Source: Citromicrobium sp.
GTDB lineage: Bacteria > Pseudomonadota > Alphaproteobacteria > Sphingomonadales > Sphingomonadaceae
Assembly (NCBI GenBank): GCA_003248395.1
Contig: QFNA01000009.1
Location: 1-64,000, forward strand
Direction: 5' to 3'
Length of the DNA: 64,000 nt
The notes beneath the pieces are model-generated. The model saw nothing but the letters and a program-made list of their open reading frames with translations. It was not told the origin of the DNA and did not search any database. Positions 35,601-43,272 of the stretch are shown here, in pieces. Made by a program: the position numbers and the translations under genes. Within the stretch, counting starts at the first letter, position 1; every line of letters starts with the position of its first letter.

Positions 35601-37922
35601 TCAGCGGCCGACATCGGGCTGCGGGAATGTTGTTCCTGCAGGGCGCGGCGCTGGTTCGTCTGCTGGCGACCGAGGCTTCGTTTCTCGTGGCGCCTCAGGT
35701 TCGACCTCTCGGTTAAATATAGCTCCTTCGAGCGGTCCAGCCTGCGCGTCGCTCGGCGGTGGAGGTGCCTGGCTCTTGGCGGTGGGATATAAAAGGTCGT
35801 AAATCACGCCTATGCGGAGACCATGTTCTTCGCTTCCCTTCTCGATCTCAGCCATCAGCGAGAGGTTCCGTAACACTGCTTGCAGTTGCGGTTCCATAAG
35901 CCAGCGGTCAAGCTCGTCCCTGATGTCGCGCGGAACATCCTGATGTGCGCGCCATCCGACGGCAACAGGGTAGAGATCGCCGGGCTTCGCAGCGAAGTGA
36001 TCGACCAGGCGTCCAAGGTCGTCGACTTGCTGCCTATGCTCAGTTCGCAATGCCTCCTGCGCGGCAGGGGTGGAGAGAGATTCCGGGCGCACGCCGCCTT
36101 CTTCCAGCACGTCTGCTGGGAGCGCGAAGAAGCGCCCGGCCCTGTGCACTAGGCGTTTCTTCTTCTTTAGCTGTTTGAAGAGCTGTTCGAGGTCGAGTGG
36201 CAAATCACTTTTGCCTGTTGACGCGTCATCCGATGGCGCCTGCTGCACCTGCTCGGTCTTCTGGTCTTGCTCCGCGAAATCGAGAGATCGTTGAGGCTGC
36301 GCAAATTTCTCCATCGATATCAGAGACGGCACCGGCCACGGTTTCGCATCCGGACACGAGAAGCCGCTGCATTGCGGGGAAAGAGTAGGAAGATGCGGCG
36401 TCGAAACGGCCGCCGCTTTCCCAAGTTTTCGTTCATCGTCGCGCGCTGGCGGTGGCAAGCGAAATCTGCTGCCTTCCGGCGATTTCGGCGAAAATCGCAA
36501 ATTTGCGATTTTGAGTGAGGACGTTCGCGAAAGTGCGACTGGCTCTGACCTGCTCGGCAATTGGAAGGCCGACACGCTGATGCTGCGCGCTTGTACGTTC
36601 ACCGACGCGATTGGCTTCGCAACACGAGGTAGCGGGTGAGATATTCCGCGTGGCAGGGATATTCTCGTGCAATCGATCGCGCGTGAGGGGGCACGCAGCG
36701 ATTTTATTGTCTTCGCCATCCTGCTTCTAGCCGCCGCGAGCTCATGTCTACGGCGTTCGATCTCCTTGTCGACTTTAAACAATTCCATCTGTGCCAAGGC
36801 TGCAAGAGAACGCTCGACCCGGCTGTGATTCTCCTCGTTCGCTGCGACAAAATTGCCCGCCCGCGCCTGACGCGTGCGTGCTTCACCCAAGTGCTTTTGC
36901 GGTTCAATTGGGAGTCCCCGTGCCGCATTGGACAACGCGGTGTGCTGCTCGCATTGACCGACTTCGCGCGACATGCGCGTCATCGCCCGCGCGAAGTTTT
37001 CCCTCAGGACCTGCATGCTTGCGGGATTGTCGAGATCGGTGCGCAGCGCCTCGCCCACGTCCCACTCATTTGGCCCGATCCGGACCATCGGACGATAACT
37101 CGACAGGACGTGGGCATGCCAGTTTCGAGCATCTCCGTCAGGATCCGGCTCATGCAGTGCGATGGCATGTGGCAAGCCGTGCCGGCCGAAGCACTCCTCT
37201 GCCCACTCCCGGGCGACCTGGAACTGCTGCTCTTTCGACCAACGATGGTCGAGGGCCAGCACCGTGTGGAACAGGACCTTGGCATTCTTCTGCGCCGAGC
37301 GGTTGATCTGCTCGAGATGGTCGAAGCCGCAAATCGCCTCCTCGACGCTCAGTCCGAGATTGCTGTCGAACATCGGGCGGCCTTCATCATCAAGCGCACA
37401 CCCTCGAAAGATGTATTTGCAGACGCGCATCGCGACGCCGGGCTTCGCGGTCTTGGCGCCATAATATTGGACACGCATAAACACGCCGCGCCGCTTCTGG
37501 CTGTCGAAAATGACCTTGCCGTATCGCGGGAGAGCAATGTCAAGAAACCGCGAGCGCGGCGTGATTTTCGCCTTCGGTTGATGCTTGATCTTCTCGATCT
37601 CGGGTTCGATCGTCTTGATCCGTCGGCGGATAAAAGAAGATACAGCCTGGTCGGCGGCGCGTTCTCGCTTGCGAAGCCGCCGGATGGCGAGTGCGGTTTC
37701 GCGATCACCGCTCCTCATGGCGCGGTCGAGCTCCGCATCTGCCATTCGGACTGTTCGACGGGCAGCAGCAGCGAGCTTCTTCTTCGAGAACGACGAAGCC
37801 GACGCGACCGTTAGCCTTCGTGAAATACCGAAGTTGTCGAAAAAGGTCGCCGCGATATAGCGATGCTCCTTCGAAGTGGGGGGTGTCCGATCGGAAGAAC
37901 GGGACGATTTTGTTTTCTGCAT
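35601..37922 (-). CDS. Relaxase / mobilization nuclease
   Basis: This 773-residue protein has a basic N-terminal region, and around residues 135-280 the relaxase core: RGVFMRVQYYGAKTAKPG, KVLFHTVLALDHRWSKEQQF, and the metal-binding HAIALHEPDPDGDARNWHAH with HVL (three-histidine motif, residues about 252-273) typical of MobA/VirD2-like relaxases. The remaining 500 residues are a charged, low-complexity tail (FQLPSRSEPVALS, PPARDDERKLG) ending PRPAGTTFPQPDVG, which may bind a coupling protein. It should nick oriT, and a candidate oriT lies directly upstream at 37983. No coupling protein or type IV secretion genes are in the window, so the element is probably mobilizable rather than self-transmissible. 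An 18-bp palindrome sits inside the gene at 36493. Confidence 0.75.
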   Translation of the reverse strand: MQKTKSSRSSDRTPPTSKEHRYIAATFFDNFGISRRLTVASASSFSKKKLAAAARRTVRMADAELDRAMRSGDRETALAIRRLRKRERAADQAVSSFIRRRIKTIEPEIEKIKHQPKAKITPRSRFLDIALPRYGKVIFDSQKRRGVFMRVQYYGAKTAKPGVAMRVCKYIFRGCALDDEGRPMFDSNLGLSVEEAICGFDHLEQINRSAQKNAKVLFHTVLALDHRWSKEQQFQVAREWAEECFGRHGLPHAIALHEPDPDGDARNWHAHVLSSYRPMVRIGPNEWDVGEALRTDLDNPASMQVLRENFARAMTRMSREVGQCEQHTALSNAARGLPIEPQKHLGEARTRQARAGNFVAANEENHSRVERSLAALAQMELFKVDKEIERRRHELAAARSRMAKTIKSLRAPSRAIDCTRISLPRGISHPLPRVAKPIASVNVQARSISVSAFQLPSRSEPVALSRTSSLKIANLRFSPKSPEGSRFRLPPPARDDERKLGKAAAVSTPHLPTLSPQCSGFSCPDAKPWPVPSLISMEKFAQPQRSLDFAEQDQKTEQVQQAPSDDASTGKSDLPLDLEQLFKQLKKKKRLVHRAGRFFALPADVLEEGGVRPESLSTPAAQEALRTEHRQQVDDLGRLVDHFAAKPGDLYPVAVGWRAHQDVPRDIRDELDRWLMEPQLQAVLRNLSLMAEIEKGSEEHGLRIGVIYDLLYPTAKSQAPPPPSDAQAGPLEGAIFNREVEPEAPRETKPRSPADEPAPRPAGTTFPQPDVGR
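36493..36510. repeat. 18-bp palindrome AATCGCAAATTTGCGATT, copy 1
   Basis: A perfect palindrome (22 bp with flanking AA/TT here), within the relaxase coding sequence, where the gene strand reads KIANLRF. An extra half-site GCGATTT lies at 36479-36485. Identical copies lie at 38068 and 41362. Confidence 0.9.
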
Positions 37923-37982
37923 AGCTGAAACATTTATTGCGCCAAATTTACACCCCCCATTTTAACGCCAATTTTTTTCTCC

Positions 37983-38015
37983 AGAATCCTGACTTGTTTA
38001 GTAAGTCAGGATTCT
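37983..38015. repeat. Candidate oriT: 13-bp perfect inverted repeat between the relaxase and the divergent operon
   Basis: AGAATCCTGACTT (37983-37995) and AAGTCAGGATTCT (38003-38015) flank a 7-base loop. It lies 61 bases upstream of the relaxase start, the usual oriT place. ATCCTG resembles the core of VirD2/IncP-type nick sites (YATCCTG-Y), although the next base is A. The sequence AGTAAGTCAGGAT recurs at 43180. Confidence 0.5.
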
Positions 38016-38063
38016 CGCACTTAATTTTCGATGCAAAGAACGGTCTTCGAAGGGAGACCGAAT

Positions 38064-38684
38064 ATGAAATCGCAAATTTGCGATTCCGGTGAAGAGCCGG
38101 AAAACCCAAAGACTGCACTCGAGGCGCGATTGGCCGAGCTCGATGCGTTTAGCCGAGAGAACGCGGTACGCCAGCGCGCCCTTGCAGAACCCGTCCACAA
38201 GACCGTCGTGGCAACGCCGACGAGCATGCATCACAAGATTACTCTCGGCGCGGTGATGGTCGCGGCGGGCTTCCAGGCAGCGGACGCAGATGCATTGGCA
38301 GGCCTTCTCGGTTCTTCCGTGTCGCGACTGCAAGATGGGCTTGCCGACCGCAACCCTAGCCAAACCGACAAGACTGCAGGGCAAGCCTTGGCAGACCTGC
38401 TGGACGTCAATGTTCAAGAGTTCGAAGCCAAAGGACTCTATGCCGCGTGGGATCGCCGCTTCCAGCTTTATGCCGAGGATCGTGCCGAGTGGCTGAAGCG
38501 GGATCGGGAGTTCCGGCTCGAGGGCGCATGGCGGAGCGCCGAGATGACAGCAGGCCAGAGATGGCTCGTCCGAGTGACATGCCGTGTCCTGCGCATGCCG
38601 ATGCCTGGACATCTGTTGCGCGGGCAGGCCGCAGACTGGCTCGAAGCGCATGGCGCCAATCTCAATTACGGAGATTTCCTGTGA
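38064..38684 (+). CDS. Hypothetical protein, first gene of the unknown element operon (206 aa)
   Basis: The start is placed at ATG 38064 (MKSQICDSGEEPENPKTALE) because AGGGAG stands eight bases upstream; the ATG at 38031 has no ribosome site. The start region itself contains the 18-bp palindrome. The protein is helical, with a possible coiled coil (ALEARLAELDAFSRENAVRQ) and a DNA-binding-like stretch AGFQAADADALAGLLGSSVS. The C-terminal part reads ADWLEAHGANLNYGDFL. The stop overlaps the next gene's GTG. The function is not recognised; a regulator or mobilization accessory is possible. Confidence 0.6.
   Translation: MKSQICDSGEEPENPKTALEARLAELDAFSRENAVRQRALAEPVHKTVVATPTSMHHKITLGAVMVAAGFQAADADALAGLLGSSVSRLQDGLADRNPSQTDKTAGQALADLLDVNVQEFEAKGLYAAWDRRFQLYAEDRAEWLKRDREFRLEGAWRSAEMTAGQRWLVRVTCRVLRMPMPGHLLRGQAADWLEAHGANLNYGDFL
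38068..38085. repeat. 18-bp palindrome AATCGCAAATTTGCGATT, copy 2
   Basis: This copy overlaps codons 2-8 of the first gene of the unknown operon (read as KSQICDS), so a protein bound here would cover its translation start region and sit next to the candidate oriT. Confidence 0.9.
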
Positions 38685-39481
38685 CAGATTTTGAATGGAC
38701 AAATGCGAGCGGCTCGGTGGTCACGATCGATACCCCGGACAACATCGAAGCTGAAGCAAAGCAACTCGCTTCGAGAATTAATCGGCTCTTTCAGGAGGCC
38801 GATAATCTAGAGGGTCCGGCGCGAGCGCGCAAACGAGCCGAGCTTCGCTCGGCATTTGCACGACTTGAGCAGCTGGAAATAGATGCCGCGCGATGGAATC
38901 GTTTTGTCGAGCTAACTGTTCGAGAACAGGCCATGTCACGCGCCAATGAGATACGTGGCCTAGCTGAGAGCGCTGGAACTCTAAGGCTTGTCGTAGGCTT
39001 GCACGATGAATTCGAGCGGATCAGCGCGCGGGACCCTGACCGATTGGACGGTGAACCGAGTCATTTTCAGCAAAGAGCATCGCAACTCGCGCAGACAGAG
39101 AAGGCCAAGGACCTTGGCCCGACCTTTGCAACGGCCTTCGAACGGCTTCAGCTCGACCCGCTATTCTTTCGTCCTGAGAGCGATGAGGGCGGGTGGTTCG
39201 AGTGGCAGGACGGCGATGGCCTGCTTTGCCGTTTGGCTTCCCCGCTAGCAATCGAGCGCGAGGTCGACGCCATCATCGCCGAACTGTTCAGTATGATCCC
39301 GAAATTAGAGGCAATTATGCCACACTTCCAAACAATCGAAAATTTAGTTGCTGCCAACGACCTCTTCGCGAGACTCGCCATCCTACAAGTAAATCTGGAA
39401 AGCTTTGCAACGCAAAGCACAGAGCGAGAGAATGAAGAATGGGAATGTGTAAGAAAAGAGTGGATGGAAAGACTCAAGTGA
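38681..39481 (+). CDS. Hypothetical protein, second gene of the unknown element operon (266 aa)
   Basis: The GTG start overlaps the previous stop (GTGA). The protein is rich in charged residues and predicted helical throughout: AEAKQLASRINRLFQEADNL, RARKRAELRSAFARLEQLEI, EREVDAIIAELFSMIPKLEA. Long heptad-like stretches suggest coiled coils. No catalytic motif or membrane segment is seen. Its stop again overlaps the next GTG. The length and coupling suggest a complex with its neighbours; the function is unknown. Confidence 0.6.
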   Translation: MTDFEWTNASGSVVTIDTPDNIEAEAKQLASRINRLFQEADNLEGPARARKRAELRSAFARLEQLEIDAARWNRFVELTVREQAMSRANEIRGLAESAGTLRLVVGLHDEFERISARDPDRLDGEPSHFQQRASQLAQTEKAKDLGPTFATAFERLQLDPLFFRPESDEGGWFEWQDGDGLLCRLASPLAIEREVDAIIAELFSMIPKLEAIMPHFQTIENLVAANDLFARLAILQVNLESFATQSTERENEEWECVRKEWMERLK

Positions 39482-41574
39482 CTGCATCCGAGTTATCTCA
39501 ATTTGGTGATGGGGACAATTCCCATTTACCCGGTCTTCCGAGGTGCGAGAAAGATGGATCGCGATTCTTCGAGTCTCTGCTGCAAATTCCGCTGGGACTT
39601 TCAGCGGATGCGCGTCAGATCCATCAAGCTTTTCCCGACGGCGCGACCTCGACGAGTGCCGTTGCGACATCGCTATCGTCGAGTTCATCGGGGCTAGAGC
39701 GATGGCCCGGCGAGCGCGATGAGATCATAGCGGGCCATCCTGTCGCTGCGACACTTTCAAAGGCTGCGGAAGATAGGCGCTATCCAGAGCCATGCGAGAA
39801 CATCGTCCGGGTGATGTCTTCGATCGGGCAGTTTAGCCAGGAAGGAAGGGTCTGCTCGATCGACGGCGTGACCGTTCCGGCTGGAAAATCTCAATTGATC
39901 TTCCTTGTGTTTTCAAGATGGCGGGCGTTGTTCAATCCCTATGCCAAGCCAGACGAAATCTATATCGGAAACCGCGTTTACGACCGGGTGATGACAACCG
40001 ACTTCATCCAGCGGCAGTTGTGGGGTTTCGGAACATGCGACTTCATCGACTACATCAGCGCTATCATGGAGAAGAAGCCAGAGCTCTTCATCGCAATGTG
40101 GCTACGGCGATGGCATGACATCGACCGTCTTACTCCGTTCGGCGGATCGAAAGAGAACAAATCGCTCTATGATCACTTCGAACTCCAGCCACTCCTCATC
40201 TTAAACAGCGGTGCTCGGGATTCTTTTCTCGCTCCATGGGCCATCATGAGCGAGCTCGAACGGATCATCGAAATCGCGCATCAGATGAGGGCCGGAAGGG
40301 ATATCACTGCGACCGCAATTCGCGAACATGTGGCGAACTACGAGACGATCGATGACCTGCTGGCCGATGAGAGTGGAGTCGGCACGCATATCAAGAGTCT
40401 GCTTCTGAGTTCGCGGTTCATCCACCATACTATGAATGGCCCGGCCCACTCCTATGCTGACACTGATCTTCTCGCCCGGCTCAAGCATAGCGTTGAATGT
40501 TCCGACGCGCTGCAACCGTCCTTCCGCCGCGTCGAATGTGCCGGTGGGGCATCCCCCGGGTTCTACATGAACGGCCTCGATCTCGCGCATTTTGTACCCG
40601 CATCCCTTCACCAGATTTGGATGGGCCTGAAAGCGCAGCTTGCTACCGGAGGTGATCGCCGAGCCATCCTTCGCGATACAGTTGAGCGGACCCGGCGAGG
40701 GATGTGGCTCACTATCGTCATCTTGGCGAATATTTGCCCACTGACGGCGCAAGCGTTGACGGCAAAATTGATAAGGAAAAAGCCCAAACCGCTAAAGAAA
40801 GGAGAAAAAAGAAAATATATACCGGTGGTTAGGGCAGAACCCGGTTGGCTCACGATCTACCCGACAGCGATGATACTAGGCTCTGGTGGGTATGATGCAG
40901 ATCAGCGTGACTCAGAAGCTCTAGAAGTGTTCGTCGCAGAGAGGTTTCCAAATCATGCAGGGCGAATTGAAGAATTGCTGTTGACGCTTCTTCAAGCCTT
41001 CAAGAATCTTCCGAAGAAGATCGTTACATCGGCCGTCGACAGCGCATCTCGCGTAGGTGAGCCGGGCTGGACGAAGGGTGCCTATCACCAAGCTTGGTTT
41101 GAGCCAGGTGCAGAAATTGAATTTTTGGGTAAGTGCTCCAACTTCATACTGTATGATAGAGATTTGGATGCGGTAGCCAAAGGGTTCGATCATATGACTG
41201 AACTTGAGACGCACCTACCGCCCAGAAATAGTGGCCCGCCAAAAAAGCGACGTTTGCCTCTCGTCCATCCGTTGGAGAACACACAACAGATATTCCGGCG
41301 GCAGTTGCACCCATTGCAAATTCCGGACCGGATTCCGAATGAGGAAGTGCAACAACAAGCAAATCGCAAATTTGCGATTGTGCAGCAGGCGGCGAAACGG
41401 TTTCCGGCGTGGTCACCATTCAATTCAGATCCTGGCCTCGCAGAGAGGATCGGTTCGCTTCCAAAAGGAATGAAAGGCAGCTCAGGATCTGCGTGGGCTT
41501 TGACAGACCAGGAGATCATGCACAGCAGGGATTGGTCGTGGCAAAGAGATTGGGATCCCTGCGGCCGCGTTTAG
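39478..41574 (+). CDS. Large hypothetical protein, third gene of the unknown element operon (698 aa)
   Basis: The GTG at 39478 overlaps the stop of the second gene, the same coupling as the previous junction. The 698-residue protein is soluble. After a low-complexity start (SAVATSLSSSSSGLERW), blocks such as VMTTDFIQRQLWGFGTCDFI, FIAMWLRRWHDIDRLTPFGG, RKKPKPLKKGEKRKYIPVV and NHAGRIEELLLTLLQAF are visible. None matches a family I recognise. A Lys-rich segment near residue 440 could bind nucleic acid. The third palindrome copy lies near the end of this gene. It is probably the main effector of the operon. Confidence 0.55.
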   Translation: MTASELSQFGDGDNSHLPGLPRCEKDGSRFFESLLQIPLGLSADARQIHQAFPDGATSTSAVATSLSSSSSGLERWPGERDEIIAGHPVAATLSKAAEDRRYPEPCENIVRVMSSIGQFSQEGRVCSIDGVTVPAGKSQLIFLVFSRWRALFNPYAKPDEIYIGNRVYDRVMTTDFIQRQLWGFGTCDFIDYISAIMEKKPELFIAMWLRRWHDIDRLTPFGGSKENKSLYDHFELQPLLILNSGARDSFLAPWAIMSELERIIEIAHQMRAGRDITATAIREHVANYETIDDLLADESGVGTHIKSLLLSSRFIHHTMNGPAHSYADTDLLARLKHSVECSDALQPSFRRVECAGGASPGFYMNGLDLAHFVPASLHQIWMGLKAQLATGGDRRAILRDTVERTRRGMWLTIVILANICPLTAQALTAKLIRKKPKPLKKGEKRKYIPVVRAEPGWLTIYPTAMILGSGGYDADQRDSEALEVFVAERFPNHAGRIEELLLTLLQAFKNLPKKIVTSAVDSASRVGEPGWTKGAYHQAWFEPGAEIEFLGKCSNFILYDRDLDAVAKGFDHMTELETHLPPRNSGPPKKRRLPLVHPLENTQQIFRRQLHPLQIPDRIPNEEVQQQANRKFAIVQQAAKRFPAWSPFNSDPGLAERIGSLPKGMKGSSGSAWALTDQEIMHSRDWSWQRDWDPCGRV
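41362..41379. repeat. 18-bp palindrome AATCGCAAATTTGCGATT, copy 3
   Basis: It is located near the 3' end of the 698-aa gene, where the frame reads NRKFAIV. It is base-identical to copies 1 and 2 but read in a different frame. Confidence 0.9.
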
Positions 41575-41735
41575 TCCGTAAGCGCAAGCTTTCTCCGCAA
41601 TTCGTTCCGTGGCAAACATTGGCCCCTCTGTTCGTCGGTAGCTTTTCGGGTTCTGAAGCGCATCATGTGCCAGTCGACCTTGATACCAAATGACCGACAT
41701 CGCTTCCGTCGAAAAAAGCCACTCGGACGGAAAGT

Positions 41736-42182
41736 TCAGTCTCGTTCGTATTTCGATCCGCCGTTTCGATACCAAGTGTAGTCAGCAGGGACGAAGTCGC
41801 CATCGGGAAAATCGAAGGGTGGCCGCATTGCAAGTATCTGCTCATCCAGATCATAGACTTGCTCAAATGGAGTCATCACGCGCTCAACTTCTACGAGCAG
41901 CTTTTCGCGAACGTCGCCTTTCATATTTGCCGCCGTGACGACAGCCTCGACATGAGCTTTTGGCGACGTATCCGCGATCAACTCAAGAGAAATTTCGACA
42001 GCGTGCGACTTCCCCTGCCTGAAGGACTTGCAGGACAGGATCAGATGGTCACCTGGTCCACGCTCCTCCCAATAAAATGAGAAAGCCTCCCGATGCACTG
42101 TGGCAAAATCGGCAGGGCTGAATCGCGGCAGATGGTCTTGGAACGGGCGCGGGTGGGGAGCTCCTGGACCGGTAATCAGCAC
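41736..42182 (-). CDS. Hypothetical protein next to the PIN gene (148 aa)
   Basis: The GTG at 42180-42182 follows the TGA of the PIN gene with no gap. The protein reads LPRFSPADFATVHREAFSFY, GPGDHLILSCKSFRQGKSHA, VEISLELIADTSPKAHVEAV, and ends with DGDFVPADYTWYRNGG. It is alpha/beta and soluble with no recognised motif. Its tight spacing suggests it works with the PIN protein, but it is much larger than usual antitoxins and lies downstream of the nuclease gene. Confidence 0.5.
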   Translation of the reverse strand: MLITGPGAPHPRPFQDHLPRFSPADFATVHREAFSFYWEERGPGDHLILSCKSFRQGKSHAVEISLELIADTSPKAHVEAVVTAANMKGDVREKLLVEVERVMTPFEQVYDLDEQILAMRPPFDFPDGDFVPADYTWYRNGGSKYERD

Positions 42183-43157
42183 TCAATAAGGGATCGAATG
42201 AAGCACGGTGTTGCCGGTACGTATTTCCAGCGAAAGATCCTCCGCCGAGATCGAACCTATGTTTTCTACGGTTACCTGGATGCGGTGCTGAGCATGCAAC
42301 TTCGTGAGGCCACGATGCATTAATGGCAAATCCTCGCGCATAATTGCCTGCCACGTCGCGACCCGATCATCGTGAGAATAATCGTATGTCCCGAATCTTA
42401 GGCCGTATGGGTCGCTGCGAGACTGCGTTGGTGCATTTGCTAACTTAGCGTTTAGAAGAGCTGAAGACTTACTGGTGATCGCCTCTTCAACCTCACGATA
42501 AATCCACGGCGTGGGCGTAATTGCCTTGAGTCGGACTTCCAACTGCGGTTGATCGGTGCTGAGTAGTTTGGTCCTCGCCTCAAGTTCGGCAATGCGGCGC
42601 TGGTCCGGGGAAGGCTCAGGATCCCGCAACCACTCTTCGGGTAGTTTCATCGCGCTAAGACCGTTAGTCGCCGCGGCGTCGCGTGGCCGCATATCGTGGC
42701 TGAGCAGCACTATTCTGTCTGGCTTATCCAAGCGAGCGTTGAGCGCCTGCGCGACGATCCGGTCGTCGGGATCGTCGCGGTCGAGATCGTCCAGAGCATT
42801 CCAATCGATCGGCCTGTTCGCCACCGTTGCGACGTCCACTTTTGGACTTTTGAGAATCTCGGAAGGCGTTCGGCTGGTTATATATGAGTCAAGCAGCTTA
42901 TTGAACGCTCTTGCCCGTTTGCCTAGCCGACCGTCATTCTTACGCCGGTCTATTTCTGTCTGCACCTGCCTTGCGACTAGTAGGAGAATAGAGCCCATGA
43001 ATAGGTCACCCCAAGGAAGTTGATCGAGGGGCTTCGCCTCAAGCACGACCTGTGAGTCGATCAACACGACATTGTCGTATGCGGCGGTGTTTAATGGGAT
43101 CGCTGCCATACGAATGAGATGGCGTGCTGGATGCGATGGCGCAACGGCCTTGTTCAT
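42183..43157 (-). CDS. PIN-domain nuclease-like protein with C-terminal extension
   Basis: A PIN-type start is visible: NVVLIDSQVVLEAKPLDQLP (first Asp), followed by helices and DDRIVAQALNARLDKPDRIV, LLSHDMRPRDAA (later acidic residues), about residues 25-175. A long C-terminal part (LLSTDQPQLEVRLKAITPTP, VTVENIGSISAEDLSLEIRT) looks like a beta-sandwich of unknown role. ATG 43157 is chosen; an upstream in-frame TTG would place the 43180 repeat inside the gene. PIN proteins cleave RNA. A toxin-like or defence role is possible but not shown. Confidence 0.55.
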   Translation of the reverse strand: MNKAVAPSHPARHLIRMAAIPLNTAAYDNVVLIDSQVVLEAKPLDQLPWGDLFMGSILLLVARQVQTEIDRRKNDGRLGKRARAFNKLLDSYITSRTPSEILKSPKVDVATVANRPIDWNALDDLDRDDPDDRIVAQALNARLDKPDRIVLLSHDMRPRDAAATNGLSAMKLPEEWLRDPEPSPDQRRIAELEARTKLLSTDQPQLEVRLKAITPTPWIYREVEEAITSKSSALLNAKLANAPTQSRSDPYGLRFGTYDYSHDDRVATWQAIMREDLPLMHRGLTKLHAQHRIQVTVENIGSISAEDLSLEIRTGNTVLHSIPY

Positions 43158-43175
43158 TGGAAGGCGGCTGAAAAA

Positions 43176-43192
43176 CCTGAGTAAGTCAGGAT
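43176..43192. repeat. Second copy of the candidate oriT repeat
   Basis: CCTGA-GTAAG-TCAGG (43176-43190) is a short inverted repeat, and AGTAAGTCAGGAT (43180-43192) is identical to 38000-38012 of the candidate oriT. It lies in the divergent region between the PIN and ParB-like genes. Confidence 0.5.
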
Positions 43193-43272
43193 AAACTGAA
43201 ATCGCATGTTCCAGCAAACCGATTCGCGCGGGCCAGACACGGTGTCAACGGCCCCAAGCGAAAGGTAATACC

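Noticed and set aside
34987..35716. Open frames opposite the PolB-like exonuclease and relaxase ends
   Set aside because: They have no ribosome sites or motifs, and their amino-acid make-up is typical of antisense frames in GC-rich DNA.
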